From the NCBI RefSeq assembly GCF_039862785.1, contig NZ_CP156795.1, positions 868,001-932,000 of the forward strand: 64,000 nucleotides of DNA, read 5' to 3'. A program made the position numbers and the translations under genes. The notes under the pieces were generated by a model. That model saw nothing but the letters and a program-made list of their open reading frames with translations. It was not told the origin of the DNA and did not search any database. Below are positions 6,965 to 16,853 of the stretch, piece after piece (the first letter of the stretch is position 1; each line of letters starts with the position of its first letter). Source of the stretch: Acinetobacter sp. ANC 7912 (GTDB lineage: Bacteria > Pseudomonadota > Gammaproteobacteria > Pseudomonadales > Moraxellaceae).

Positions 6965-9859
6965 TTAAAGCGCTGCAATTTGCTCCATATTCGCTTTAAT
7001 CTTCGCTAACTGATCCGCAAACTCAGCAAGTTTCACTTTCTCGCCTTCAACCACAGCAGCAGGTGCTTTCGCCACAAAACCTTCATTGCTAAGTTTAGTG
7101 GCAATTTGGTCATGCTGTTTTTGAACCTTGTCTAAGTCTTTTTGCAAACGAGCCAATTCCGCTTTAGGGTCAATTAAGCCCTTCATTGGAACGAATACAG
7201 ACACATGACCGACTACAGATGAAGAAGACAATGGTGGTTGTTCAGCATCAGCAAGGAAAGTAATGCTTTCAACTTTTGCCAATGCTTTAAACAACGGTTC
7301 AATACGCGCGATTTGAGCTTTTTCTGTATCAGTGGTGTTTTGAAGAAGTACAGGCAATAAGCGAGCATTACCTAGACCCATCTCACCACGGATGTTACGT
7401 ACCGCACCAATCAAACCTTGCAGCCATTGCATGTCCGCTTCAGCCTGTTCATTGATCAGAGTTTCATCAGCAACAGGGTACTGAGCCAGCATAATGGTTT
7501 CACCAGCGATCCCCAGTTTAGGTGCAAGTGTTTGCCAGATTTCTTCAGTCAGGTACGGCATGATTGGATGAGCAAGTCGTAAAGATGCTTCCATCACAGC
7601 CAATAACACACGGCGAACTTCAGCTTTACGCTCTTCAGACACGTTTTCATCATTCAGCACCGGTTTAGTCAGCTCGACATACCAGTCACAGTATTCATTC
7701 CAGATGAACTCGTAAATCGCTTGTGCAGCCAAGTCTAAACGGTAAGTTGCAAATGCTTGTTGAACTGCTTGCTCCGCTTTTTGTAGACGGCTTACGATCC
7801 ATTGTTCTGGCAGTTCCCAAAGGTCTTGACGAACTTCCTGACCGATGGTTTGACCTTCAATGTTCATCAATACGAAACGGGTTGCGTTCCAGATTTTGTT
7901 GGCAAAGTTACGGTAACCTTCCACACGTTTCATGTCGAACTTGATGTCACGACCAGTGTTTGCCAGCGCACAGAATGTGAAACGAACTGCGTCAGTACCG
8001 TAAGCCTGAATACCTTCTGGGAATTCTTTACGGGTCGATTTTTCAATCTTCGCAGCCTGTTTAGGGTTCATCAGACCGTAAGTACGTTTTTGTACCAGAG
8101 TTTCCAGATCAACACCGTCAATAATGTCTAATGGGTCAAGTACATTACCTTTAGACTTAGACATCTTCTGACCTTCGCCATCACGTACTAAACCGTGAAC
8201 GTACACAGTTTTAAACGGTACTTGTGGAGTACCATCTTCATTTTTCATGAAGTGCATGGTCATCATGATCATACGGGCAACCCAGAAGAAGATGATGTCA
8301 AAACCAGTCACCAATACGTCAGTTGGGTGGAAGGTATTCAAGAAATAGTTTTCTTTGTCTTTCGCTTCGTCACCAGTCCAACCTAAAGTTGAGAATGTCC
8401 ACAGACCAGAAGAGAACCAGGTATCCAGTACGTCTTCGTCCTGGTTCAGTTCAATGTCAGCGGCGATGTTGTGTTTCGCACGCACTTCTTCCTCGTTACG
8501 GCCCACGTAAACATTGCCTTCAGCATCGTACCAAGCAGGGATACGGTGACCCCACCACAATTGACGAGAGATACACCAGTCCTGGATATTGTTCATCCAT
8601 GCCATGTACATGTTGCTGTATTGTTCAGGCACGAACTTGATGCGACCGTCTTGAACGGCTTCAATTGCTGGTTTCGCAAGCGGAGCGATTTTCACATACC
8701 ATTGGTCAGTCAGTAATGGCTCAACGATCACGCCTGAACGGTCACCGCGAGGTGGTTTCAGGGTGTATGGTTGGATTTGATCTAACCAGCCTTCAGCTTC
8801 GGCTTGAGCAACCAGTTTTTTACGTGCTTCAAAACGCTCTAAACCGATGTAGTCTGCAGGAGCAGGGATAGTTTTAGAAATCTGCTCACCCGCTTTTTCG
8901 ATGTATTCGAACTCAGCCAGTATTTCAGCATTTTTGTTGAAAATGTTGATGATTGGCAGGTTGCAACGTTTACCCACTTCATAGTCATTGAAGTCGTGTG
9001 CAGGGGTGATTTTTACACAACCTGTACCAAATTCTTTTTCAACATATTCGTCAGCAACGATCGCCACTGGACGGCCAGTAATCGGCAGGATGATGTTCTT
9101 GCCAACCAGGTGCGCATAGCGTTCATCTTCAGGGTTTACCGCAACAGCAGTATCACCGAGCAATGTTTCTGGACGAGTGGTAGCAACGACGATGTAGTCT
9201 TTGCCATCTTGGGTACGCAGGGATTTATCTTCAAAGAAATATTTGAAGTGCCACAGAGAACCTTGTTCTTCTTTATCAGACTCAACTTCCAGGTCAGACA
9301 GGGCAGTTTGCAGTTTAGGGTCCCAGTTCACCAGACGTTTGCCGCGGTAGATCAGGCCTTCTTCATGCAGTTTTACGAACACTTCTTTTACTGCATTGGA
9401 TAAGCCTTCATCCATGGTGAAGCGTTCACGTGACCAGTCTACAGAAGAACCTAAACGACGGATTTGGCGAGTAATATTGCCACCAGACTGTTCTTTCCAT
9501 TCCCAGACTTTTTCAATGAATTTTTCACGGCCCAGGTCATGACGGCTGATGCCTTGCGCACCGAGCTGACGTTCTACAACCATTTGGGTTGCAATACCCG
9601 CGTGATCAGTACCTGGCTGCCACAAGGTATTTTTGCCGGACATACGGTTATAACGGGTCAGCGCATCCATGATGGCATTGTTAAAACCATGACCCATGTG
9701 CAAGCTACCGGTGACGTTTGGCGGCGGAATCATGATACAGAATGATTCGCCTTTTTGAGACGGCTTGAAGTAGCCACGCTCTTCCCAGGTTTTGTACCAT
9801 TTTTTCTCGATCTCGGTAGGATCGTAGGTCGTAGCAATATTTTGCGCTGAATCAGTCAT
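6965..9859 (-). CDS. valS: Valyl-tRNA synthetase
   Basis: 964 residues, full length for ValRS. Class I aminoacyl-tRNA synthetase that charges tRNA-Val and edits mischarged threonine. It shows the HIGH-type signature [14 protein letters not shown] near residue 50, the CP1 editing domain ([13 protein letters not shown]), the Rossmann segment [12 protein letters not shown], and the KMSKS loop [11 protein letters not shown] near residue 563. The anticodon-binding helical domain and a C-terminal coiled coil (residues about 895-960, [19 protein letters not shown]) complete the enzyme. It is transcribed alone, divergent from the 10049 gene, with its own terminator. No T-box-like leader is apparent. 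Confidence 0.98.
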   Translation of the reverse strand: MTDSAQNIATTYDPTEIEKKWYKTWEERGYFKPSQKGESFCIMIPPPNVTGSLHMGHGFNNAIMDALTRYNRMSGKNTLWQPGTDHAGIATQMVVERQLGAQGISRHDLGREKFIEKVWEWKEQSGGNITRQIRRLGSSVDWSRERFTMDEGLSNAVKEVFVKLHEEGLIYRGKRLVNWDPKLQTALSDLEVESDKEEQGSLWHFKYFFEDKSLRTQDGKDYIVVATTRPETLLGDTAVAVNPEDERYAHLVGKNIILPITGRPVAIVADEYVEKEFGTGCVKITPAHDFNDYEVGKRCNLPIINIFNKNAEILAEFEYIEKAGEQISKTIPAPADYIGLERFEARKKLVAQAEAEGWLDQIQPYTLKPPRGDRSGVIVEPLLTDQWYVKIAPLAKPAIEAVQDGRIKFVPEQYSNMYMAWMNNIQDWCISRQLWWGHRIPAWYDAEGNVYVGRNEEEVRAKHNIAADIELNQDEDVLDTWFSSGLWTFSTLGWTGDEAKDKENYFLNTFHPTDVLVTGFDIIFFWVARMIMMTMHFMKNEDGTPQVPFKTVYVHGLVRDGEGQKMSKSKGNVLDPLDIIDGVDLETLVQKRTYGLMNPKQAAKIEKSTRKEFPEGIQAYGTDAVRFTFCALANTGRDIKFDMKRVEGYRNFANKIWNATRFVLMNIEGQTIGQEVRQDLWELPEQWIVSRLQKAEQAVQQAFATYRLDLAAQAIYEFIWNEYCDWYVELTKPVLNDENVSEERKAEVRRVLLAVMEASLRLAHPIMPYLTEEIWQTLAPKLGIAGETIMLAQYPVADETLINEQAEADMQWLQGLIGAVRNIRGEMGLGNARLLPVLLQNTTDTEKAQIARIEPLFKALAKVESITFLADAEQPPLSSSSVVGHVSVFVPMKGLIDPKAELARLQKDLDKVQKQHDQIATKLSNEGFVAKAPAAVVEGEKVKLAEFADQLAKIKANMEQIAAL

Positions 9860-10048
9860 AGTCTAAACAGATCAAAAGTAGATAAAAAATTGCATCTATT
9901 GTAGCAAAAAAAATGGCAGCTGCGGCAGCCCAAGCCGATGCATTCTTGAACCATGAAGCTTGTGAGCTAGGCTTGGCTATGATAGAACAACAGAAAGGCG
10001 ACTCATCGCATATTAGAATAATGACGACTCGCAGCAGAGGAGACTGAG

Positions 10049-10726
10049 ATGAGCTACAAGATATCCCTACAAATCCAGCCCGAAACTCATCACCGTTTCC
10101 GCGAGATCCATACACGTTTAAATGAAGGTGAGTCCAATAGCCTGTCCAAACCTTTAGGTGAAACTTTAGCGGATATTGCCTGCGAAATTATCGAACAGGT
10201 CTTTGGCCGGCTGGCACGGATGTCCACGTCGGCAGATCAGGAATCTGAAAAAATTATTCAACAAATTAAGGGCACGACCCGCAAATACATGCCGTGGTCA
10301 GTCTCTTTCTTTGGCAATGACCGCCTAATTCCGCTGGTGAATTATCTGTATGAAATGACCCATGAAATTGAAGGCGATTACTACGTCCGCTATCCAGTCG
10401 AAAAAAATCTGGTGCTGGAACTCTATAGTTATGTCCAAGAAATCAAATCTGGCAATTCGCACTATGTATCACCAGCATTAAAGGCCTTTACCGAAGTGGT
10501 CGATCAGGGCGTAACTCAGCTGGTGCGTCAGCCAAAACAGTTATTAAAATTCAATGTCGTGGTTGATAAAACCTTGAATGGTGTGATTCATTTAACCACG
10601 CAACTCGGTTATAAACGTTTTGATAAATTGGGTAGTCTGCATGATGCAGATACCATCAGTTATTACTTCGAGCATTTTTTGGCATTTTTAGATGAAGAAA
10701 TAAAACAGGCTTCACATATTGAATAA
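10049..10726 (+). CDS. Conserved hypothetical protein, first gene of a two-gene unit
   Basis: 225 residues, soluble, no signal peptide or membrane segment. Mixed alpha/beta content with helical segments such as LGETLADIACEIIEQVFGRL and a C-terminal helix DTISYYFEHFLAFLDEEI. I recognise no catalytic motif or named domain. The start has a clear ribosome site (GAGGAG seven bases upstream). The stop lies 9 bases before the next gene, a short-chain dehydrogenase, so the two are almost certainly co-transcribed and share the terminator at 11561. A role in the same lipid or small-molecule step as the dehydrogenase is only an inference. Confidence 0.75.
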   Translation: MSYKISLQIQPETHHRFREIHTRLNEGESNSLSKPLGETLADIACEIIEQVFGRLARMSTSADQESEKIIQQIKGTTRKYMPWSVSFFGNDRLIPLVNYLYEMTHEIEGDYYVRYPVEKNLVLELYSYVQEIKSGNSHYVSPALKAFTEVVDQGVTQLVRQPKQLLKFNVVVDKTLNGVIHLTTQLGYKRFDKLGSLHDADTISYYFEHFLAFLDEEIKQASHIE

Positions 10727-10735
10727 GAGGGATCA

Positions 10736-11542
10736 ATGGCAAAGCTGGAAAATTTAAATGGGAAAGTGGTATGGATTACCGGGGCATCTTCAGGGATCGG
10801 TAAGGCAATTGCACAGGAATGCGCGGCCCAGGGCGCACAGATTGTTTTAACTGCACGCCGTTTTGAAGAACTGGAAAATGTCCGTCTCAGTTTGCCAAAC
10901 CCGGATCAGCATTTATCTGTTGTCGCTGACATTACCAATGAAAGCCAAGTGGAAAAAGCTTATGCAACTGTACTGGAACAGAAAGGCCGTATTGATTGGC
11001 TGATCAATAATGCCGGTTTAAGCCTGCGTGCCCTGATTCAGGAAACCACCATGCAAACCGAGCGTGCCATTATGGAAGTGGACTATTTCTCGCAGGTGTT
11101 CCTGACCAAAACCGTATTGCCAACGTTCCTGAAACAGAAGTCGGGCCGAATTGCCTTTATTTCCAGTGTGGCGGGTTTGCTCGGTACCCAATATCGTGCG
11201 TCCTATTCAGCCGCCAAAGGTGCCATTCATATGTGGGCTAACAGTCTGCGAGCGGAAGTGTCCGATCAGGGCATTGGCGTTTCGGTGATTTTCCCGGGCT
11301 TTGTCAAAACCAATGTCTCATTTAATGCCTTAAATGGTGAAGGCAAGCCACAGGCCAAACAGGATGAAGCGATTGAAAATGGTCTGGCTCCGGAAGACTT
11401 TGCTCAACAGACGGTCAAAGCCTTGCAGCTGGGTGAGGAATATATCGTGGTCGGTGGCACCAAGGAAAAAATCGGGGTGCTAGTTTCGCGGATTTCACCG
11501 AAGTTGCTATACAAGATGATTCGCAAAACCAAGGTGAAATAA
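10736..11542 (+). CDS. Short-chain dehydrogenase/reductase
   Basis: 268 residues of the classical SDR fold: NAD(P)-binding TGASSGIG at residues 15-22, the NNAG motif at 91-94, and the catalytic Ser near 143 with Tyr157 and Lys161 in YSAAK. The basic pair ARR after the second beta strand (residues 40-42) suggests NADP(H) preference. The C-terminus ends in basic residues (MIRKTKVK), seen in some membrane-associated SDRs of lipid metabolism. The substrate cannot be told. It follows the unknown gene by 9 bases, with GAGGGATCA as its ribosome site. Confidence 0.9.
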   Translation: MAKLENLNGKVVWITGASSGIGKAIAQECAAQGAQIVLTARRFEELENVRLSLPNPDQHLSVVADITNESQVEKAYATVLEQKGRIDWLINNAGLSLRALIQETTMQTERAIMEVDYFSQVFLTKTVLPTFLKQKSGRIAFISSVAGLLGTQYRASYSAAKGAIHMWANSLRAEVSDQGIGVSVIFPGFVKTNVSFNALNGEGKPQAKQDEAIENGLAPEDFAQQTVKALQLGEEYIVVGGTKEKIGVLVSRISPKLLYKMIRKTKVK

Positions 11543-11560
11543 TCAACCACCAGATATAAA

Positions 11561-11587
11561 AAAAAGAGCATGTTAATGCTCTTTTTT
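11561..11587. terminator. Bidirectional terminator between SDR and GGDEF genes
   Basis: AAAAAGAGCAT / ATGCTCTTTTT stem with a GTTA loop. T runs on both strands serve the convergent SDR (+) and diguanylate cyclase (-) genes. Confidence 0.88.
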
Positions 11588-11606
11588 TTAGGTTTCTAAA
11601 AGAGGC

Positions 11607-12758
11607 TTAGGCGAGATTGGGTTGAAAATGGACGCGATTACGGCCTTGATTTTTTGCTTGATACAGCAATTCATCGGCTTGGTTATAGGCATGTTCAAAT
11701 TCATCCGACTGTTTAAAAAAGCTGACACCGACACTGATGGTCAAATGAATGCACTGACCGCGGTATTGCAGGGGCATATTCTCGACGGAACTGCGAATGC
11801 GTTCTGCAATCTGTAATGCTTTGGCATGCGGGCACTGATCCAATAAGATCAGGAACTCTTCACCGCCCATACGAATCACTTTGTCCGAGCTGCGAATGTT
11901 CTGCTGGAATATCTGGCTGACATGTTGCAGGGCCAGATCGCCAAAGGTATGCCCATACTGGTCATTAACCTGTTTAAAATGGTCAAGGTCTGCAATCAGG
12001 ACTGCTTTTTGTGTACTAGGCTGGTTTTTGATTTTCGTCAGATATTGTTCTAAAGCGCGCCGATTCAATAAACCGGTTAATGGGTCATAATTGCGTTCCT
12101 GGCTCAGGCGTACCACGACTTCCTGAAAAGCGCCATTAAAGAACAAACTTAAAAATATAATATCGACCAAGAGACGCAGTAATTGGGTAAAGGCCCATAA
12201 ACCATCATAAGAGGAGAGCGGGTCATCGCCTTGCATCAGGAAACTAAAAAGCACTGCACGCATGATAATGAAGAACACGACCACTAAAATCAGAACTTTT
12301 AAAGCCCGGTCAATTTTTAGTTTGGCACGGTGCTGCCATAGTGCAATCGGGCGATGCAGGAAAATGGCAGCCGTAGTAAAACTGGTTACGAGCAGTGAAT
12401 ACACTTGTTGATGCTCAATCGCAGAAAAATAAAAAATGGCGATCGAACCTAAAAAAATCAGGCTAATCAGCACAGGCCAACGGGCAGGCAGATGGAGGCG
12501 TTCATGGATGGCATAGATATGCAAGGCACAGCCTAAAAAATAGATGGCGAAAAGCGGGCCTAAAACAATTTCTAGAAAATCTTCAGTGAGGACAGTTTGC
12601 AGCAGCAGACTGAAACCGACACAGATCAAGGCCAGCGAATAGCTTGCCAAATAGCGTGGCAGTCTTTGAAAGATATACAGACAGGCGATCGCAATCCCCA
12701 AACAGATAATGGTAATAGGGATGAGTATGCTGTAAAAGTTCAGCTGGGCATCGAACAT
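11607..12758 (-). CDS. Membrane-bound diguanylate cyclase (GGDEF domain)
   Basis: 383 residues. Residues 1-210 hold about six to seven hydrophobic helices with no recognisable periplasmic sensor. The GGDEF domain starts at DPLTGLLNRRALEQYL (about 225) and includes DLDHFKQVNDQYGHTFGD. The active-site loop is GGEEF at 298-302, a functional variant. An inhibitory I-site RSSD (289-292) lies five residues before it, predicting product feedback. It would make cyclic di-GMP from two GTP and affect motility or biofilm. A paralogue with the same layout lies 250 bases upstream but is frameshifted, so this looks like an old tandem duplication. Confidence 0.92.
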   Translation of the reverse strand: MFDAQLNFYSILIPITIICLGIAIACLYIFQRLPRYLASYSLALICVGFSLLLQTVLTEDFLEIVLGPLFAIYFLGCALHIYAIHERLHLPARWPVLISLIFLGSIAIFYFSAIEHQQVYSLLVTSFTTAAIFLHRPIALWQHRAKLKIDRALKVLILVVVFFIIMRAVLFSFLMQGDDPLSSYDGLWAFTQLLRLLVDIIFLSLFFNGAFQEVVVRLSQERNYDPLTGLLNRRALEQYLTKIKNQPSTQKAVLIADLDHFKQVNDQYGHTFGDLALQHVSQIFQQNIRSSDKVIRMGGEEFLILLDQCPHAKALQIAERIRSSVENMPLQYRGQCIHLTISVGVSFFKQSDEFEHAYNQADELLYQAKNQGRNRVHFQPNLA

Positions 12759-13007
12759 TGATCAGGCGAGTCGGGGAGAGATTTTGAACATAATAACTTA
12801 TATTGGTAAGAGAAATTAAACAAAAATCCAACAAATTTTCTTATTAGTTTGTACTGATATCAATGATGAATTGAAGCATGAGTGATGATAATTGTAAGCA
12901 TTTGAAACCTGATGAGAAAATAAATTATTGTTTTAAATTTAATGAATATTAAACAATAAATTTACTCATTAATTGCATGATTATTTTTACATATATGAAA
13001 AATTCTT

Positions 13008-14145
13008 CTATGCAGATTGCACCTGATTACGACCCATTTGCTTAGCCTGATACAGATGCTGATCGGCCGCTACGATGGCTTCTTCAATCTGTGCAGGATC
13101 TTTGAAGAAGTAGACTCCGATACTAAATAGTTAGATAAATGGACTGATGTTCATGCTGTAATGGGGTGGCTTCAAGTTGCAAGCGGATACGTTCCGCAAT
13201 TTTCAAGGCAGCATCCTTTTGAATATGCGGCAAGACAATTAAAAACTCTTCACCACCAATACGTGCTACTTGGTCTTTGCTGCGAATATTGGCTTTCAGG
13301 ATCTGGCTAATATGCTGTAACACCAGATCACCCACTTGATGCCCGTAACGGTCATTCACGGATTTGAAATGGTCTAAATCGGCCATTAAAACTGCATGCT
13401 GTAATTTCGGAGCGGAATCTATTTTTTGAATATAGGCTTCAAGTCCACGACGGTTTAATAAACCGGTCAACGGATCGCGATAGCGTTCCTGTTGAAGCCT
13501 TAATACCAGATCCAAAATCGCACAGCTGATGAACATGCCTAAGAAAATCAGCTCAATTAACAGCAGCAGTTGGGTTAATGCCCATGCGGGTGCGTAATGC
13601 GCGACGAATCCTTGATCCTTAATTAAAACAGTTAACAGGACAGCACGGCCAATGGCGATAAACGCGGTCACAAAGGTCATGATTTTCAGGTATCGGTCAA
13701 TCTGCAAGCGTGGGGTTGACTGAATAAAAGCCATCGGACGGTGCAGATAGATGGCTGCAGTAATGATGCCGATAATCAGCAGGCGGGCGGTCTGGTCTAC
13801 CGTCACCTGGGTATAGTAGTAAATGCCGAATGCACCTAAGCTAATCAGGTAAATATAGGGCGGCCAGAAATAGTCGACGTTTAAACGCTCATAAATCGCT
13901 TTACTGTGAAATGCACAGGACAAGAAATACAGAACAGCTACAAGACTGGAGATTTCGATTAACGCTGAACCGGATAGAACGGTATTCAGCAAGATTGCCA
14001 AACCAAACAGAATCAGGGCATAGGCGTAGGAGCTTAAATAGCTGGGTAAGCCTTTATAATGGGAAATACCGAGCGTGATGATCCCCAGGCTCGACATAAT
14101 ACTCGGCACCAGTAAGCTATAAAAAGTAAGATCTGAAGAGAGCAT
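13008..14145 (-). pseudogene. Second membrane GGDEF protein, frameshifted near the C-terminus
   Basis: The frame opens at 14145 and stops early at 13123 after IYLTI. One extra T near 13125 is the cause: deleting it restores the sequence SIGVYFFKDPAQIEEA and then HLYQAKQMGRNQVQSA up to a TAG at 13008-13010, giving about 379 residues like its neighbour. The N-terminal half is a bundle of membrane helices. The catalytic GGEEF loop with its upstream RSKD I-site is intact. The lost part is the last strand and helices of the cyclase domain, so activity is probably gone. An assembly error is possible, since the lost tail is still well conserved in sequence. Confidence 0.85.
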
Positions 14146-14406
14146 ATGTAGGTCGAATATTAGCCGTTAGATGAATAATATCATTTTCCATGATCAAGAA
14201 TAGCTTTAAAAATAAAAGCCTGAAAGAGATCTAATCGATCAAATTGAAAATTTAAAAAACGGAACTCTTTCGCTTTTTGGATCTCAACTTTTATGCCGGT
14301 AAATAGCATAGGCTCAATCATGTTGCAAAACGCTACCCATCCATACTTGAAGTTTTATCCTAAAAAATTAAGGTGAAATCAGGATAAAAATTTAAAGGTC
14401 ATTCGG

Positions 14407-15681
14407 ATGAAAACACCCGTCCCGGATTATTTAAAGCATGTGTTGTCGGCCTGCGCTGCGAATGATAAAGGCAAACTGGCGGACTATATTCCTGAGCTGG
14501 CCAATGTCAATCCAGACCGGCTTGGGCTGGCACTTTCAACCGTAGACGGCACGATTTACTCCGCTGGGGATGATGAAGTGGAATTTACCATGCAATCCCT
14601 ATCCAAGCCTTTTACCTATGCATTAGCCATTAAAGAAATAGGACTGGTCAAGGTATCGGAAAAAGTTGGGGTAGAGCCCTCTGGGGAAGCTTTTAACCAG
14701 ATTTCCCTTGATAAAGAACGCAATATTCCCAAGAATCCCATGATTAATTCTGGGGCGATCACTACCCATTCCCTGATTCCGTATAAGAAAACCGTGCCAC
14801 GTGCTGAACAGATCCGCCGTTTTTTAAGTGAGCTGGCAGGACGAGAACTGTCTTTTGATGAGCAGGTGTATCAGTCTGAAATCAAGACAGCTTTTCGGAA
14901 CATGTCGATTGGCTACATGCTGCGTACTGTTGGTGTACTGGAGGATGATCCGAAAGAAATGGTTAATGGCTATATCAAGCAATGTGCCATCAAGGTCACG
15001 GTCAAAGATCTGGCGGTGATGACCAGTGTCTTGGCCAATGGCGGGATACAGCCGAAAACCGGTAAGCGCTTGTTAGATCGTTCCGTGGTTCGACAGGTAT
15101 TGAGTGTTATGTTGAGCTGCGGCATGTATGACGCTGCCGGTGACTGGCTCACGACCGTAGGAATTCCTGCCAAGAGTGGTGTGGCAGGCGGGATTATTGG
15201 TGTGCTGCCCGGACAGGTTGGGATTGCAGTGTTTTCCCCTAAGATTGATGAGCATGGTAACAGTGTACGAGGGCTAAGAATTTTTGAAAATCTGGCACGG
15301 GATATGGGGCTGCATTTAATGGAAGGTACGCCGTCGGCACAGACCATTCTGCAAAGCCGTTACATTGTCGGCAAAAAGAATAATGTCGTGGTCTATGAAC
15401 TGCGTGGCGTATTGCAGTTTACCGAGTCGGAAATGCTGTTACGGATATTGGAAGAGGAACCAGCCGGGAAAAGTATGATTGTTCTGGATCTCACAAATCT
15501 GAGTTTAATTCATGATGTGGGGGTAAGGATGCTGTTTGAAGGTGTCGATCGTTTAAAACAGGATGGACATAAGGTTGTGGTGGTGGATTCAGAAGATTTG
15601 CTGGATAAGGAACAGTTGAAGGGTAGGAAAAGAGATGTGGTGATGGAGGAATTGGAGAAGTTTTTAGGGAGGTTTAAGTAG
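14407..15681 (+). CDS. glsA: Glutaminase with C-terminal STAS domain
   Basis: 424 residues. Residues 1-310 are a serine-dependent beta-lactamase-fold glutaminase converting L-glutamine to glutamate and ammonia: the catalytic Ser64-x-x-Lys67 lies in QSLSKPF, with NPMINSGA near residue 110 and the SGVAGG loop near 257. Bacterial GlsA is usually about 310 residues. The extra 100 residues read as a STAS domain (VVVYELRGVLQF, then IVLDLTNLSLIHDVGVRML), the fold of anti-sigma antagonists and SulP tails. Such glutaminase-STAS fusions resemble the long form found in some proteobacteria and may tune activity or oligomerisation. It is transcribed alone and no clear terminator follows; a palindromic repeat begins shortly after the stop. 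Confidence 0.92.
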   Translation: MKTPVPDYLKHVLSACAANDKGKLADYIPELANVNPDRLGLALSTVDGTIYSAGDDEVEFTMQSLSKPFTYALAIKEIGLVKVSEKVGVEPSGEAFNQISLDKERNIPKNPMINSGAITTHSLIPYKKTVPRAEQIRRFLSELAGRELSFDEQVYQSEIKTAFRNMSIGYMLRTVGVLEDDPKEMVNGYIKQCAIKVTVKDLAVMTSVLANGGIQPKTGKRLLDRSVVRQVLSVMLSCGMYDAAGDWLTTVGIPAKSGVAGGIIGVLPGQVGIAVFSPKIDEHGNSVRGLRIFENLARDMGLHLMEGTPSAQTILQSRYIVGKKNNVVVYELRGVLQFTESEMLLRILEEEPAGKSMIVLDLTNLSLIHDVGVRMLFEGVDRLKQDGHKVVVVDSEDLLDKEQLKGRKRDVVMEELEKFLGRFK

Positions 15682-15685
15682 AATG

Positions 15686-15820
15686 GAATCTTCGCTCTTG
15701 CGAAGCAATGCCTCTCACCTTTTGCAAAGGGGGACTTTTCGTGAATTCAAGGCCAGCATAAAATCCGCGTAGTTCCTCCCTTTCTTAAAGGTGAGCCATG
15801 TATGGTGCAAGAGGAGGGAT
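15686..15820. repeat. Palindromic repeat region, copy 2 (5' border of cassette)
   Basis: Blocks CCTCTCACCTTTTGCAAAGG and CCTCCCTTTCTTAAAGGTGAG, plus the inverted pair TTCGCTCTTGCGAA, lie between glsA and a DUF559 gene. They share the CTCTCACC / GGTGAG and CCTCCCTTT words with the repeats at 4929 and 17455. There is no open frame. Confidence 0.55.
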
Positions 15821-15847
15821 TAATAAAAACAAATTAGTAGAATAAAA

Positions 15848-16213
15848 ATGAAACCCTATAATAAAAACTTAAAACAAGCCTCGCGTGACTTACGCAATAA
15901 CATGACTGAGGCTGAAAAACTGCTTTGGTCAAAATTTCGTGGCAAACAAATTTTAGGTTTGCAGTTTTACCACCAGAAACCAATTTTAAATTACATTGTG
16001 GATTTTTATTGTCCATTAGCAAATCTGGTGATTGAGTGCGATGGCGATCAGCACTTTACGGATAAAGGACAGGAAGCAGATCGAGTTCGGGATGAAGCTT
16101 TGGCTCAGCTTGAGCTAAAGGTGCTGAGGTTTGATAATAAGCAAGTATTACAAGAGGCAGAAAATATTATTGAATTGATTAGGGAGAATATTCAACTTAA
16201 TGAGATATATTGA
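15848..16213 (+). CDS. DUF559 domain protein (Vsr-like endonuclease fold)
   Basis: 121 residues, complete DUF559 domain: MTEAEKLLWSKFRGKQILG (residues about 19-37), YIVDFYCPLANLVIECDGDQH, and RFDNKQVL near the C-terminus. The Asp of VDFYC and the Glu and Asp of VIECDGDQH supply a PD-(D/E)XK-like metal site. Members look like small restriction or mismatch endonucleases; the function is unproven. Unlike the copy at 4611, the N-terminus is intact (MKPYNKNLKQASRDLRNNM). It sits between a palindromic repeat and two AT-rich genes of unknown role, 52 bases before the next gene. Confidence 0.85.
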   Translation: MKPYNKNLKQASRDLRNNMTEAEKLLWSKFRGKQILGLQFYHQKPILNYIVDFYCPLANLVIECDGDQHFTDKGQEADRVRDEALAQLELKVLRFDNKQVLQEAENIIELIRENIQLNEIY

Positions 16214-16265
16214 TTTTAAGTCATTAGTGTAATATTTTGATTTTTTTATAAAATAATTTTTAAAA

Positions 16266-16853
16266 ATGGAATGGATAATTAAAGATTTTGCATGTGGGGA
16301 TGTACTTGAAGCGGTTTTTGCTGCAATCATTATTGCTGGTCTTTTCTTTTGGATTAGAGAGCGAGTTTTAGGTATTCCAGACTTTTCTGGGAAATGGTAC
16401 TTAAGATCTAAAACTGAGAAATCAGCATATAGACCCTATGAAAATATGGAATTACAACATAATTTATTTTTGAGATTAGAAGGGAATAATATTCGAGGAG
16501 CTTCTGAAAAAGTTTATGAAGACTCTAGTTATGGAAAACGTTCTACGCATACTCGGCATGTTCTGAAATATACTGGTAAACATCGTGCCAGAGCACAAAT
16601 AGAAGGGTCAATTCAAAAAAATATTTTTGGTCCAGATATATTAACATTACATGCAACTGAGTATGGAGAGCGTAGACAATCTACAATTTATTGTAGATTT
16701 GAATTAAAGAAAAAATTCCATCTTTTCAGTAATCGGAAAGCAACTAAGTTTGAGGGTGATTTTTATTCAATGGTTGCTGATCAAAGTGGAAAAGTTTGTT
16801 TATCTAAAGAACCATTTCATCAATCCATTCCTGAAATTAAAGAAAAAGTATGA
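16266..16853 (+). CDS. Membrane-anchored beta-rich protein of unknown function
   Basis: 195 residues. One membrane helix, VLEAVFAAIIIAGLFFWI, at residues about 13-30, is followed by a cytosolic-looking beta-rich domain opening with IPDFSGKWYLRSKTE. The FSGKW word and alternating strands (LFLRLEGNNIRG, DILTLHATEYG, STIYCRFELK) suggest a small beta-barrel of lipocalin-like type. A TM helix plus beta-barrel is also the layout of Cap15-type defence effectors, but similarity here is only architectural. The gene overlaps the following GT51-like gene by four bases (ATGA), so the two are translated together. Codon use is AT-rich compared with glsA and metH, suggesting transfer. Confidence 0.65.
   Translation: MEWIIKDFACGDVLEAVFAAIIIAGLFFWIRERVLGIPDFSGKWYLRSKTEKSAYRPYENMELQHNLFLRLEGNNIRGASEKVYEDSSYGKRSTHTRHVLKYTGKHRARAQIEGSIQKNIFGPDILTLHATEYGERRQSTIYCRFELKKKFHLFSNRKATKFEGDFYSMVADQSGKVCLSKEPFHQSIPEIKEKV

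Noticed and set aside
7700..9750. Several plus-strand open frames across valS
   Set aside because: They are antisense shadows of a highly conserved synthetase and show no protein-like motifs of their own.
9913..10047. 44-codon open frame (MAAAAAQADAF) ending one base before the ATG of the 10049 gene
   Set aside because: It has no ribosome site apart from A-rich sequence and no recognisable pattern; a leader peptide role cannot be supported.
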